A stretch of DNA of 64,000 nucleotides from Nomia melanderi (taxonomy: Eukaryota; Arthropoda; Insecta; Hymenoptera; Halictidae), in NCBI RefSeq assembly GCF_051020985.1, contig NC_135010.1, forward strand, positions 1,920,001 to 1,984,000, read 5' to 3'. Below the pieces are notes generated by a model that ran no database searches, was not told the origin of the DNA, and was given only the letters and a program-made list of their open reading frames with translations. The translations under genes were made by a program, and so were the position numbers. Positions within the stretch are counted from its first letter, which is position 1. Each line of letters opens with the position of its first letter. Positions 12,779-25,063 of this stretch are shown in pieces.

Positions 12779-14043
12779 TTAGTTGTCCTTCGTTTGAATA
12801 TACTTAATCAAATCAACTACACGATTGGAATAACCATATTCGTTGTCGTACCACGAAATCAATTTAACAAAGTTATCGTTCAACGGTATACCAGCTTTAG
12901 CATCAAAAATACTGGAGTGATTATCACCAATGAAGTCAGAAGAGACTACATCATCCTCTGTATAAGCAAGGATTCCTTTCATAGGACCTTCGGCAGCTTC
13001 CTTAACCTTAGCTTTAATAGCATCATAAGTAGCGGGTTTTGCGAGTCTGACAGTCAAATCAACGACAGACACATTGTGTACTGGTACACGGAAAGCCATA
13101 CCAGTCAGCTTTCCATTTAGAGCTGGAATGACTTTGCCAACAGCTTTAGCTGCTCCAGTTGCAGCAGGAATAATGTTTTGTGCAGCACCACGACCATCTC
13201 GCCACAACTATTACACAATTAAGAAAAAAATAATTCAATAAGAATAATTATAATACTTGAAGAAGATTATAAAAGAATCTTAAATACCTTGCCCGATGGT
13301 CCATCAACAGTTTTTTGGGTAGCAGTAATAGCATGCACAGTAGTCATAAGACCTTCAATAATTTCAAAATTATCATGAATAACCTTAGCGAGAGGAGCTA
13401 AGCAATTGGTGGTGCAAGAAGCATTGGAAATGACTTTGTGACTTGGATCATAAGCATCCAAGTTAACACCAACAACAAACATAGGTGCATCGGCTGATGG
13501 AGCAGAAATGATGACCTTCTTAGCACCACCTTCCAAGTGAGCCTATGAAAATAGTGAAAAGCATATATAAGTAAATAATTTCTGGATTCGTTGACTGTAT
13601 TTGCAAATGCAAAGGTTTCTACATACTGAAGCTTTATCTATGGTGGTGAAAACACCAGTTGATTCAACAACGTATTCAGCACCAGCTTTTCCCCATGGAA
13701 TGGCTTTTGGTTCACGTTCACTAAATACAGCAATTTTGTTGCCATTAACCACTAAACAACCATCTTCAGATTTGACTTCTCCCTTGAATCTACCATGAGT
13801 AGAATCATATTTGAACATGTATACCATATAATCCAAGCCAATGAATGGGTCATTGATGGCAACAACCTATCACACATAAAAATGAATAATTAAAATAAAT
13901 AAATATTACAAAATAAAATACATTATTTTTTAAATTGTGGATTGCATCATAAAACTGCTAAATACCTGGGCACCGCGTTCAAGGGAGGCCCTAAGAACCA
14001 GACGGCCAATACGGCCGAATCCGTTAATTCCGATTTTACTCAT
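12779..14043 (-). CDS. Gapdh: Glyceraldehyde-3-phosphate dehydrogenase
   Basis: Four coding exons on the minus strand: 14043-13966, 13866-13627, 13542-13288 and 13207-12779 (stop), all phase 0 with GT..AG introns, giving 333 residues, the normal length for the enzyme. It catalyses NAD-dependent oxidative phosphorylation of glyceraldehyde 3-phosphate to 1,3-bisphosphoglycerate in cytosolic glycolysis. The Rossmann dinucleotide motif INGFGRIGRL is at residues 5-14. The catalytic Cys (about residue 149) lies in SNASCTTNCLAPL and the partner His (about 176) in TTVHAITATQ. Exon 4 carries the conserved WRDGRGAAQNIIP and SWYDNEYGYSNRV blocks. The start is MSKIGINGF, directly after a splice acceptor (TTTTCCAG) in the 5' UTR, so there is an upstream non-coding exon. 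The gene converges with Reps. No missing key residue or frameshift was seen. Confidence 0.98.
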
Positions 14044-14483
14044 GTTGCTTTCTGAACTGGAAAATAAATAGGATAATTTTTTATATTTAATTCTGGAATT
14101 AGTAAATACATATTGACGTTGATGAATAATTTTTTGTGCTATTGATATGAATGGCCAATGGAAAAAAAATGAAGTTAATTTCATCGCGAATTAAGTTTCT
14201 TACAAATGAGGTTAACTTTCTTTTAAATTATTACGTATAACCATAGATATAGCGCTTATGTTTTATGTACTAATAACTGAAATTAACGTGGAAGCATTTC
14301 GTAATTTGTACGTGCATAATAATGTTGATATATTTTATTAATTAATACATATGTTCTGTCATAATGAACCATCAATTTTAGATCTGTTGCAATTAGTTAA
14401 AAAATGTTAAATGTATTGAATTTTTATTTTAATAATACACAAAAAATGAATGAAATTGAATGCAATTCAAATGTTCATGCTAG

Positions 14484-14555
14484 AAGGTCACTCAAGGTCA
14501 AAAAGTCCGGCAGATAGCATCTTGAACTTGTCCTTGAGAGCGAACGTGACCTTTT
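14484..14555. promoter_or_regulatory. Cluster of AGGTCA nuclear-receptor half-sites in the Gapdh 5' intron
   Basis: Two AGGTCA half-sites in direct repeat with 4-base spacing lie at 14485-14490 and 14495-14500. The second is a full extended monomer site TCAAGGTCA (14492-14500), the type bound by ERR and FTZ-F1. Inverted partners follow: TCAAGGACA on the minus strand (14537-14529, one mismatch) and AAAAGGTCA on the minus strand (14555-14547). Four sites in about 70 bases of otherwise AT-rich intron is unlikely to be random. Confidence 0.5.
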
Positions 14556-15524
14556 CATGTATATGCAACGAAGGTACTTCATCGATGAAATAATCATTGA
14601 TTTAAAATAAAATATATTTAGTACTTGTCAAATTGCGGTTACATTTAAATCTGTCATACATATATGTACATACGCAATATGACGTAACAATGACTGATAC
14701 AAATATCACTGATAGTAGTGTAGTATATGTATTAATATGATCGAGGATATTGAAGGTTAAAATATCTTTTATTATAATTAGCATAACATTGACACAGAAA
14801 TTTATTCCTTGTAAAAAAATTAGTTAATACTTTCGATTTACAAAATCAACGAACATAGTCTAGTATAAATAACAATTCTGAGTTAAAAATAAATAAAAAA
14901 ATCTAATTTCTGTATTGAGGTTTCCAACATATTAACACCAACGTACAGAGCGTTACCATATTAATCGATTATCTCAGCTATCTGAAAAGATACTATTGAT
15001 TTTCAGATTTAATTTATTAATATAACAGTTTAGAAATATCATAAACATAATAATTCTATTGATTTGCAATCGATCAAGTAAAAATCTTTCCCGAGTTAAC
15101 AAAATAAGGTTGAGTACAAAACAATGAATATGAGATGAAAGTTTCCGAATTCTCAGAGTGATTCCGCCTAGAAATAATTTCAGACATGGAGCCTATTTAA
15201 TACTCCACGTTTTCTCGAAAGTTCTACGACAAATATTAGATTAATTTCGATGTATGAATTACTCAAAGAAGATATATATTTTCAATGACGTCATATTAGC
15301 CGGTACAAACGTAATGTACATGCACATGCTATGTAATTTCAGATATAATACCGAAATGCAGCATCGTTCCTGCTTTTGTTCTTAATGGAGACCAAATTAA
15401 TAAGCAACACGGTCAGGTAAATAGATTTAGTGAACCAAAGCACGGATACGGTGAATATTTGAGTCTCAAAAGAAAACAGGTATAAGGTCAATGAAAATTA
15501 AGCCGAAAATTAATAATACTTACG

Positions 15525-15697
15525 TGAAAAACGACCCACACGCTGCGATTACCACAGAAATAGTGTCATTTGAAGGGCAGAAAACGGTAATATAACCGGC
15601 GTTGGTTTAGGTGTATGCGCCGTTGCTTTTTCGTTTCGTGCATCATCGGATGCGTTCGGATCATGTGACCTATAGCCTTATCGACGTGTTTATAAAC
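15525..15697 (-). promoter_or_regulatory. Probable Gapdh promoter and non-coding first exon
   Basis: On the minus strand a strong donor CAC|GTAAGT (exon ends at 15524/15525) fits the acceptor just upstream of the Gapdh ATG, implying a 5' UTR intron of about 1.5 kb. A TATAAA box (15694-15689 on the minus strand, inside palindrome GTTTATAAAC) would place initiation near 15660 and a first exon of about 135 bases. GGTCACATGA, an E-box-like site, lies between them (15670-15661 on the minus strand). The sequence is clearly GC-richer than its flanks. Confidence 0.5.
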
Positions 15698-17076
15698 CGC
15701 GAAATTCAAATTCCATATTTCAAATTGAATTATTCTATTAATGATATCATATTGCAGAAAAAATATAATTCTAGTAACTCATTTTACTTAAACAATTCAA
15801 GATCTATCAATCTAACTGACACCTCTCTTGTAACACAGTATTTAATGATATAATTATATGAAATATAATATATTCTAATTATTCTTGGGAATCGAATAGA
15901 AATATACAAAAATTGTAAAAATCAAGCTTAAATTAGTTTTCTAATGCTATCAAACTTTTACTTTCATTCCTGCATATCAATATTTCGCATTAATAGTTTC
16001 GGATTATAATATTTATAATATTGTGTTGTTGATGAATAATTGCATTCGACATGTATTTATATGCATGCACTCTGTCCAAGTAGAAAGTATGTTCAGCTTT
16101 ACTAAAAAAAAAGATTTGCATTTTAATTTTATAACCCATATATACATTATTTATATTTACAACTAAAATGCAGTTGGGTTAATAGTTAGTCCACACGTCT
16201 GCCACATCGAGAAAAGTTAAAATGGAACATTAGATCCTACATACATGTATATTAGAAGCAATTTTGGAATGTGAATATATAGCGAGTGCTCAATTTTATA
16301 GTAATATTATACCATATAGATCCATAGAAATTACATGGCGACTCGCAAATGTTACATAATGAAAATTAAGCTTCGTTTTCATGTACCTAAACATACATAT
16401 GTACTTAAATATTTTATTCATACATGAAAATAATGATGTAAATTATACACTTGTAAACAATGATGAACAGTCTATATCAAAATATTTGAATAATCATAGT
16501 TAATAACACAAAAAACAAATTTAAGGAAGAAGCTACTTGAACTTCCATTAAAAACGTAAAGTAGGTAAGAAAGGAAATAAAACGATTTTCAGTAACTCCT
16601 CAGTGAGTAGTAGTAAATATTCAGACAAATTAAATTCAAATCGGCAATTTAAATTTGAATATAAGGTACCGCAAGCACTACCATTCATCATCACAACGCA
16701 ATTGTTTTATATGTAATTTACATTAATTTACATTACATTTATTATGTAATTTACTTCACTGTTAACATGTGTATAACTTATTTCAGTACTGTCTAACTGA
16801 GAGCTCGCGAGCTCCATAGTGACTTTTCCCTCACGGAGAGTAACCCCCTCCATACCTACTTTTACCTGTTGTATTGAACACTACATAGACCTGCTTATAT
16901 GTGTAAGCAGTTTCGGCCAGTTCCTACATAGAGGTAGTGGGGGAACGCTGTTTGCGAGTTACTAGCGCGAGGGAAGTAAGTTAGAGGTAGTTATGGCTTA
17001 TGTATGACAAAAATATACATGGAAACATGCATATAAATATATCAATGTTTAAAAAGGATTGCAGATCTGAAATTAA
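15698..17076. other. Intergenic, AT-rich, with one structured GC-richer block
   Basis: No supported gene. Mostly AT-rich unique sequence; the block at 16801-16975 is the only structured part and is listed separately. Confidence 0.5.
16801..16975. repeat. Structured GC-richer palindromic block
   Basis: Begins with a perfect 14-base palindrome GAGCTCGCGAGCTC (16801-16814). The next arm (TTCCCTCACGGAGAGTAAC, then CCCCCTCCATACCTAC) partly pairs with sequence at 16925-16975, whose reverse complement reads TTCCCTCGCGCTAGTAAC and later CCCCCACTACCTC. The centre holds a perfect hairpin CTGCTTA / TAAGCAG (16891-16910). No open frame. It could be a degenerate mini-element or a structured non-coding RNA. 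Confidence 0.4.
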
Positions 17077-17956
17077 CCCTTTGCACTCCGCTGTCCCCTC
17101 TCAGGGGACATTAAAGTTTATTAGTGATTACGGGGAATTAAGTTATTTCAGCGCAACTTTTTGAGACATGCATGTTTCCCTGAAGTTTTCTCTTGAAATG
17201 GCACAAGAAATCAAATCAAAATATAGTAAAATTACTGAGATATATAAAAAAAATATCAGCGGGTTTTGTGTCAGAAGAGAACGCGAGAAGCGTGCTCACG
17301 ACGGTCCGAGCACTTCTCGGCGTCACTTGAAAAGGGCGATAAGAAGAGTTCATAGAAGAAAGGTCGATATGCGTGCATACCTCGCACTGTATAGTGAGAT
17401 TTATAAATATAAATAAACAAATTTAAAACTGGAGGAAAAGATTTTCAAAGCAGAGCTCAATCTGGTTTGAAGCGTCGAACGGTATAGATAGTTTTCAACC
17501 CATGTATTTATTCATTTTTTTTTATTAGAACAATAGCAAAGCGTTCAAACACGAATGAGTCTCATGACACAAGTAGTAGTGAAGATGAGCTCCAGATAGA
17601 TATTTATACAGATGTGTTAGAAAGACTAAATGTAGAAGAAAACAATAGCAGTGATAGTGATATCGTCCAACCAACAAGGCGACGAAGAGATCGCATAGAT
17701 AGCGATAGCGATGAAAGTGATACGGAAGAACGGTTTATCATACTGTACAAAATTATAAAAAATAAAATATTGATTTTTTTGCAAATATACATTCCTTGAT
17801 GTCAACCAATTCATATAAGTCCAATATCATTATAATACGTTACTTGGTTCCAAAATTATACTAAATAATACGAGGGTCCGTAAATGCACGTTTCTGCCAC
17901 AAAGTAGCGTCGAGTAGTTGGTAGCCAACGTCCAGAATGGTTCGGAGTGCAAAGGG
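17077..17956 (+). mobile_element. piggyBac-type element, internally deleted (880 bp)
   Basis: The ends are perfect 14-base inverted repeats (CCCTTTGCACTCCG), flanked on both sides by TTAA (17073-17076 and 17957-17960), the piggyBac target duplication. Just inside the left end is a subterminal hairpin, TGTCCCC TCTCA GGGGACA. The interior near 17540-17740 encodes a Ser/Asp/Glu-rich stretch (SSSEDELQIDIYTDVLERL, then acidic repeats DSDSDESDTEE), which resembles the acidic N-terminus of piggyBac transposases. The frame then runs into AT-rich sequence and stops at about 17800. The DDD catalytic core is absent, so the element cannot be autonomous. Confidence 0.82.
17540..17799 (+). pseudogene. Remnant of a piggyBac transposase N-terminus
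   Basis: Open frame from about 17540 (preceding codons give AKRSNTNESHDTSSSEDEL) to the stop at 17797-17799. It has the acidic serine-rich composition seen at the N-terminus of piggyBac transposases and a short basic patch (RRRRDR). No catalytic region follows. The domain assignment rests on composition and on location inside TTAA-flanked inverted repeats. Confidence 0.5.
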
Positions 17957-17960
17957 TTAA

Positions 17961-20900
17961 CATCAAAAAATACTATTAAAATCACCCATTAAACTTTGTG
18001 TGACAGAAATTATATTCACCGGTATTATTTACAGAACTTAATTAACATGTTAGACTGCTACAATGTTTTGAGAAAATAGAAACAATAAAGAATAATATAA
18101 TTAAATTAGATACATAGAAATAAATTATAACAGATATACAGCCATATGTAAATCTCGTTAAACGAATCAGGAACAGTGTATAAAAAATGAGGTACAGTTT
18201 AGAGTCATTACAAAATACACGTATGTAGATAATATATGAGCACTGCATTAAAATAAAATAAATTAAAAATTGGAGGATGAGAGTGCTTAAATATTGAGAA
18301 AAGCAAGTTTAAAAATTCACTATGTACTCATGCAATTGCGGTTAATATATGATTTTCCGTGTGATATACAATGGCTATTCAGTTTATAAACAATACCTAT
18401 ATGATATTTAACAATGAGAGTGACTAAATAAAAAAAAATGAAAAAAGATCTTTTATCAACAATATTTTATTATCAATCACAAAACTATATTTTAAAAGAC
18501 TTTTTGCATATTTTCGTTTCACTTTGATTACGAACATGCTGGTTAGGATAGAGTTTCTTCCAATGACGATAAGTTTATTCAAATATTGTCGGTGAAATAT
18601 TTTTTTGCTTTTTCTTGAATTTAGTAATTCTTAAATATTATGTGTCAGTATTGTTTACAAAGGAAATAGGTGTTGTATATTATTCGGAAGAATAAGTTAA
18701 TCAGTTAACTGCGCCCGACGAGTACAAACATCATCTTAAAACGCAAAATAGAACTTACTTTTTAAAACGCAAAATAGAACTTCTTCGTCTTCCTTTAGTT
18801 TTTCCTTAGAATATATTCTAAATGCATTTCCTTTGCGTTTGACGAGTATATATGTAAGTACTTATTTCATTGTTTGAATTTATTGCGCGCACACAAAATG
18901 GGAGATTTTTAAAATTAAATGCCGTAGTTAACAGGTTAATCGTAACTGCATGCGTGAATGATGAAATTTTAAATTCGATTTTCTCGAAACTTAAAGGGGA
19001 ATACCGCACAGAGACGTCCTAAATATAAGTAAACTTTAAGATTTTTTTGTTAATAACTATTAAGTGAAAACTTCTGATTTTTTCTGGGTATATAACTGTA
19101 ATCTTCTGCTTTATATTTATTAGCTAACTAATTTATTCTAAGAGTTAATTTTTTCAAAACCAAATGTTACAAAATGGCGCAGTTATTCGCTAGCTTTGGA
19201 TCTTTTTTTTATAAAACATCCATTTAATTGTAACGCGTATTAAAAAATACAATGTTTCTTATAAAAGTAATATAAAAACGTCTGTTGAAATAATAATGTA
19301 TGTATCAAGTTAGTGGGAAAATGTTTTCGTATTTTAATATTGACATGACCATTACCATTTTTAAGTATTATTAATTTACTTAATTATGTAGTAATATTAT
19401 CTTCTTTGCTATTAATAATATTCTTCCACGTACCTATTAACTGAATACTTTCAATTTTAGTTAGAAATTTATGGGTTTGGAGTTAATGAATTCGATAAAG
19501 CAGATTTACACTTTTTAAATGTTACATAATTTTTTTTTATATAACTTTTTAGTAGTTGGAGTAAACAATAGTCCGAGAGAGCAATGTTAATGGAGCATGG
19601 AGGATGAATAAGAATTTCTCAAACAAATGTATTTAATTTTCGTTTTGTTTATAAGGCAACATAAACTTGTCTTGTATTATTCTGGTGGTAGATTATGCTC
19701 TTCTAATTTTTACGGGCTGATCTTTATGTTTGTAATGCTTCCAGTAATCGATCTAATTATTTTAAGGTTTAAAACGTTGATATTATCTTTCTGAACAGAC
19801 CGAAATTTATCATGTAATATCCCAACGACATTTCTTGAATCGATTTTGGCATGTGCGTTCTGTTATTATACCGCTATTAAATGTTTCGTTTAAGGAAAAT
19901 CGCCATTATCTGTATACGAGCAGGAAACGAAGAAACCTTTTCACTAAACCAATACATCAGACGTACATCATTTGTACATTACACGTAAAATTTATATGTA
20001 TGTCTAAAATTAACAATATAATGAAGTCTATAAATATATTCAATAAATAATTTACTAGAACCATTCGTTGCGAGTATGACCTGTGTTTGGACTTAAGATT
20101 GTTTTTAACATTTTATTAAGTTTCAAAAGTTTCCTTTATTCTATAGGAAAGAATACAATTAGGAATGAAACGTGTATTAACGTCAACGTATTTTAAATAA
20201 ATCAAAGACGAATAATGACAAGTATTTTTTTAGTTTTGATGCAAACAAATTTCTTTAATTTCTTGGTACCCATAATGTTAGTTTTTGGTGATTTTGAAAA
20301 ACCCGCGGACTTAGCCAACATTTATAATCTTATTTATCAAATTCTACATTTAATTGATATTTTAAATTCTAAGTTTAATAAACTGGTAGTAATTCTCAGG
20401 TTCAATTTTGGGCTTGTGCATACAACATCGTATGCGTTCATCGTACAAATTAAGATGCATATTTGTATATTATTTTAAAAAGTGTCTTTTGGTAAAATCT
20501 CTCACTCAATCAGTATAATTATAATTATTTTTTCAAGCCATAATTTTGTATAAAATTAAGTAACTCGTAACTTTTTTCTGGACCACCATAAGAACTTTAT
20601 TGAAAATATTTATGTAGGTATATACTTATATAGTAGTGTATAAACTCAAATGTTTTATCTATTCAAACTTTTTTGTATTGCAGCAAATATTTATAATTAT
20701 ACGAATATTAATCTTCATAATAACCATCAAAAGTAATTTTTTATTTATGTCAATGATATTCTTTTAATATTGTTTACTACCGAGGAAGTATATTTTACTA
20801 TGGTTCCTAATTTATTTGTCACGTGGAATATTTATAAAATCGTTTAGTTTCCAAAAATCTGAGTTATGAAAGTTCTCTAATGATAGAGTTGAAAATAGGT

Positions 20901-22288
20901 TACTCCGAGAAGCATTCATAGCAGCATAATATTTCACACTACTAACATTTGTTTCGGTAATAGCGTTCATAAATGCAACATTTTATTTTATCCAACATAT
21001 CTGCTTTATCATATAAAAACAATGCACTTTGATCAATGTCATGTATATATATATTACGACTTCATGTAAAAATCTACGGAAAATTAATTTAGTTTTCCTT
21101 TCTTACAGTATGAAATGGTAATCGTCACATATGTCAAATGTGATTTCTGAAGACAGGATGAAAACCTGATAGTTTTTAACGAGAGTAATATTTGAATACT
21201 TAGACATACTTTGTTATAATTCAAAGTTCAAATAATTTAAATTTTATTTGTAACTCTAATTCAAATATGGGTAAGTACTTATATATTTACCTATTCGAAC
21301 ATCTCGATCATTTCATTATATTTTTATGCAAATGAAGCTTGAATCAAGCAGATCCAATTTTATTTAAAGAACTCTTAATAACATAGAAGTTTCAATTATT
21401 GGAATCGAAAATGTGTATTACTTATTGTATAAAATCATTTAGATTTATGTATGTGTTTAAATTGCCATCAAAAAGTATGCTGCTATATTTGAGATATTAA
21501 TTGACATGCTTAATTTTCAAAAATTTCTGTTAATGATTCGAGTATCAATCAAATTAGAATTTTCGATTAAAACACTTGTTTTTTTAAATAAAGTATGTTT
21601 GTCTATGTCTGGTTCAGTGGTAATCATTTAAATGCTCAAAACATATAAATATTAGAAATTGTGCGATTGTGTTTGTGTTTCGACTTATTTTAATTTTAAC
21701 GCATTCAGAACAGAACACGGGCTCATTACTAATGATACAATGTTTAACACATTCGCAACCAGCGTTTGTTTCATTAGTAGCCTTCAAAGTTACAATATTT
21801 TATTAAATGCAATATATGCATTTATTACATATAGTCTTTCCTCGAAACAAATAAGATTTAAGAACAAAATTTCATAAATATACACATAAAAATAAAGAAA
21901 TAAAAGTAATCTATTGGATTGATGCAAAAATTTTGATATTTTTTGTACGTGGTTAACAACAAAATTATTTTCTTAGAAACAAAGAACATCTATTTTCAAA
22001 TCGTATATATCGTATATAATATCGTTCTCTATTTATTATATCGTATATAAAGGAAAGTTCTTTCCTCGTTTTCATTTAGTTTTGGTTTAGTCAGTGAACA
22101 GTTGAGAACTCTTCATCTTATTTCTTATAAAAAACTTTAAAACTTTTGCATCAACGCAATACTTTCCTTTGCACAGAACATAAATATTAATCATTATAAA
22201 TATGTGATGCTGATAGTAGAAGAATTGTGACAACGAGAAAATAAAAACCTTCGTCGAGCTGCTAGTATAACTGAATATTTCTTTGAAG

Positions 22289-22292
<4 letters not shown>
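17961..22292. other. Intergenic desert
   Basis: AT-rich with no supported gene. One TTAA mini-element (18701-18935) is listed separately. Short open frames (e.g. 20215-20478, 21659-21877) have AT-driven composition and no splice context or domain signature. Confidence 0.5.
18701..18935 (+). mobile_element. TTAA mini-element, family B, copy 1
   Basis: Flanked by TTAA at 18697-18700 and 18936-18939. The left end reads TCAGTTAACTGCGCCCGACG, the right end GTAGTTAACAGG, giving terminal inverted repeats CC[T/A]GTTAACTG with a first-base difference. The interior shows the family signatures CTTCCTTTAG ... TTAGAATATATTCTAAATGCATTT and GCGTTTGACGAGTATA. It also has a short internal duplication (ACGCAAAATAGAACTT twice, near 18740-18782) that is absent from other copies. 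Confidence 0.7.

Positions 22293-22334
<42 letters not shown>
22293..22334. repeat. (TA)21 microsatellite
   Basis: Uninterrupted TA dinucleotide run of 42 bases. Confidence 0.95.
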
Positions 22335-22337
<3 letters not shown>

Positions 22338-24995
22338 ATCCAGATATGGTCATTGTACGAGCATTATTATAGGACAATTTTTTCTTAAACTACTATATAC
22401 ATTTTATATAATAGTTTATTTTATATTGAATCTATCACTTTTGATGAGAATTTTGAAATACAACAACAATATACTAGAGTACAAACAGGATTCACATTTT
22501 CCAACTCTACCGGAAGAGGACTGTGACCTGAACGTAATGTCTGCATGAACTGCTGTATCACACGGCAATTCTTTGTCGGACTATCTTGCTCATAATTTTA
22601 GATTCGTTGCGAATTATAAAAATGGAAATTAAAGATGAAGAATCAAACAATATGAACATATTTTATCAATTTTTTTTAAAACACGATTACGGAGATTATA
22701 TTTATGGTTCAAATAAATGTGGGAACTTTGAACAATTTATCGCAAAATTATAAACTTAGTGAAGAGTAGAAAAAATATTTAAAGACCACAATTCTTTAAA
22801 ATTATGGCGAATATATTCGATGTTCGCAAATGTAATAATTACCAAGATAAAATTTTCTTTATGACATTCGTTCCTGAGAATTAAAGAAATTCACGTCTGC
22901 ATTGTGAGGCCTTACTTTTGGAATAATGATCGATATCACCAAAATGATGTCTTGACACCTTACCTTCCATTTTCATATAAATGATTTTCCGTTTTAATTT
23001 GTATGAAATCTTATACTACAGATGCAAAATGAAATAGATACTCAGGGTGTTATGAATTCCTGCTTTCTTAAACACTGAGTTTTGAACAAATATAGAGATT
23101 GTTTTTAACAACTACAAAACGATATTTATTTATTCGTTCATTGTTGAATCGTCAACACAGCGGTTCATTTTAATTCTGTCATGCATATTCTGGTTTCGTT
23201 TTAGCTCAAAAATTTATTTTATTTCTGTAACAAGTACCACTGTAGATCATTAGCTATCAGTTATCAGCGTTTTATTTATTTTATAGTATTACATAAAAGT
23301 TGATTCCTACGTCGTTTTAACTCGTACGTGTAACAGTCGGTCTGCTAGATCGCTCAAAATTTGTATTAATCTGTATTTTCTTTCGTGTATGAATCACAAT
23401 GTTGAAATTCTATGTATCTTTCAATTACACTATAATGTTCATTAATCATTAGTATTATGGATAGTTTATGTTTTTGTTTATATTTCAGCATTCATTTATA
23501 ATTCACCACCGGTTTGAGAGACTGTAACACTTAAGGATTAAAAATATAAACATTGTTTTTAGAGAATATCGATATAGACTAATTAAAACCCGAATACTTT
23601 TTAATAATACAGTTGTAAAGAATATTGGCTGCCTTGTAATGATAGAATCTTGAGGAACAGCACTACGCTTGTATCGGTGTCTCTGTTGCAGGGAGCAACG
23701 TATTCTAATAATAACTCAGATATTTAGAAGATTTTTTATATGTTTTTGATGGTGTTTTACTTGACCATTTGTCTGCAGTTGGACTATTGCTTCAAACAAC
23801 TATTATTGGGTTATATATTGAGTTTTTTTAAATACCTCAATATTTATTTTATCATTTGATAAATATTTTGTACTAATTCTAACCATAAGCATTAATACTT
23901 AAGAATAACTATTGCACATTCAATTAAATAATTAATAAAAATCAATTCATTTATTACGAATGATTCGTTTTAATTAACTTCCATTAGTATTTTAACTATG
24001 TTATTCGATTAGCAAAATACAGATTTTGACGATTTTGCCATAAAAATTTTGGAGTCTTACAATTGTTGCAAAAAGAACTCCAGAAAATATTGTTAAAGGC
24101 ACCCTTTTTATACAAGGTTTCAATTAAAAATTGTTAAGTCTTGTTTTGCTTATATGATGCCATTGCAGTTTTCTTTATTAATAAACCAAATATTAATCTA
24201 GATTACATATGTAAATCATATAGATTACGTGTACAGTCCATAAACGCTGGGAAGGCAAAAAGCAAACTTCATCTAAAGATATTAAAAAGAAAAAAAAACG
24301 ATTCTTTTACAATCTTTGAATTAATGCATAAGATAATTACAAATGTGTAGATGTTATACAAATAATTACAAAACCAGCGTATGTAAAGTTATAAATTCAT
24401 TCGTTACACTCAGAGTTACGCTCGTATTGTGCATAAATTCCTGTCGCATTAATATTGCTTGTTAACAATTTTTTTTGTGCTACATTTAATCGACATTTAA
24501 TTTATCGGTACATGTAGAAAATTGTAGTTGAATAAACTTGTAGCGCTATCTAAGCCGATTGTGCAGATTTAAATTTGTATCATTAGTTTCTAGCACTTGT
24601 TTTTAGATGGCGCTATCATCTGCCGCAAACGCATGGTTTACTGAATATTGTATAACAATATAAAAATAGTTTAATATACAGTTCTTTGCTTCTTTATCTT
24701 TCTACAACAATAATATTTTTTCTGTGAAAAAAATGTACAGTAGCATAGTATGTTTATATATACATAATTTTACATTGAAATACGTACAAGTCGCAAATGA
24801 CCCAGCCGTAGCCTTTTAAAAATTACTAAATATTTCCAGACGATTTCAGGAAATAAATTTACAACACTGAAATAAATATTTTATTATAATTTACTAGTAT
24901 TTTGCAATTATATAATTATGTTACCAATTATTAAAATTTAAACTTCAAATATATAAAAAAGAAGTTATGCGTTTTTTTTAAATTATAAATTGTGA

Positions 24996-24997
<2 letters not shown>
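22335..24997. other. Intergenic desert
   Basis: AT-rich, no supported gene. A short inverted pair (TAGCGCTATCTAA at about 24541 and TTAGATGGCGCTA at about 24604) is the only structure noticed. Confidence 0.5.
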
Positions 24998-25052
<55 letters not shown>

Positions 25053-25063
25053 TATATTATATA
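24998..25063. repeat. (AT)n microsatellite grading into a TTATA tract
   Basis: About 50 bases of alternating AT followed by an imperfect TTATA-type tract. Confidence 0.93.

Noticed and set aside
12725..13798. Plus-strand frames opposite Gapdh (12725-13120, 13601-13798)
   Set aside because: Antisense of strongly conserved Gapdh exons.
24541..24617. Inverted pair TAGCGCTATCTAA / TTAGATGGCGCTA
   Set aside because: Only 13 bases with one mismatch; chance or a common insect short repeat is likely.
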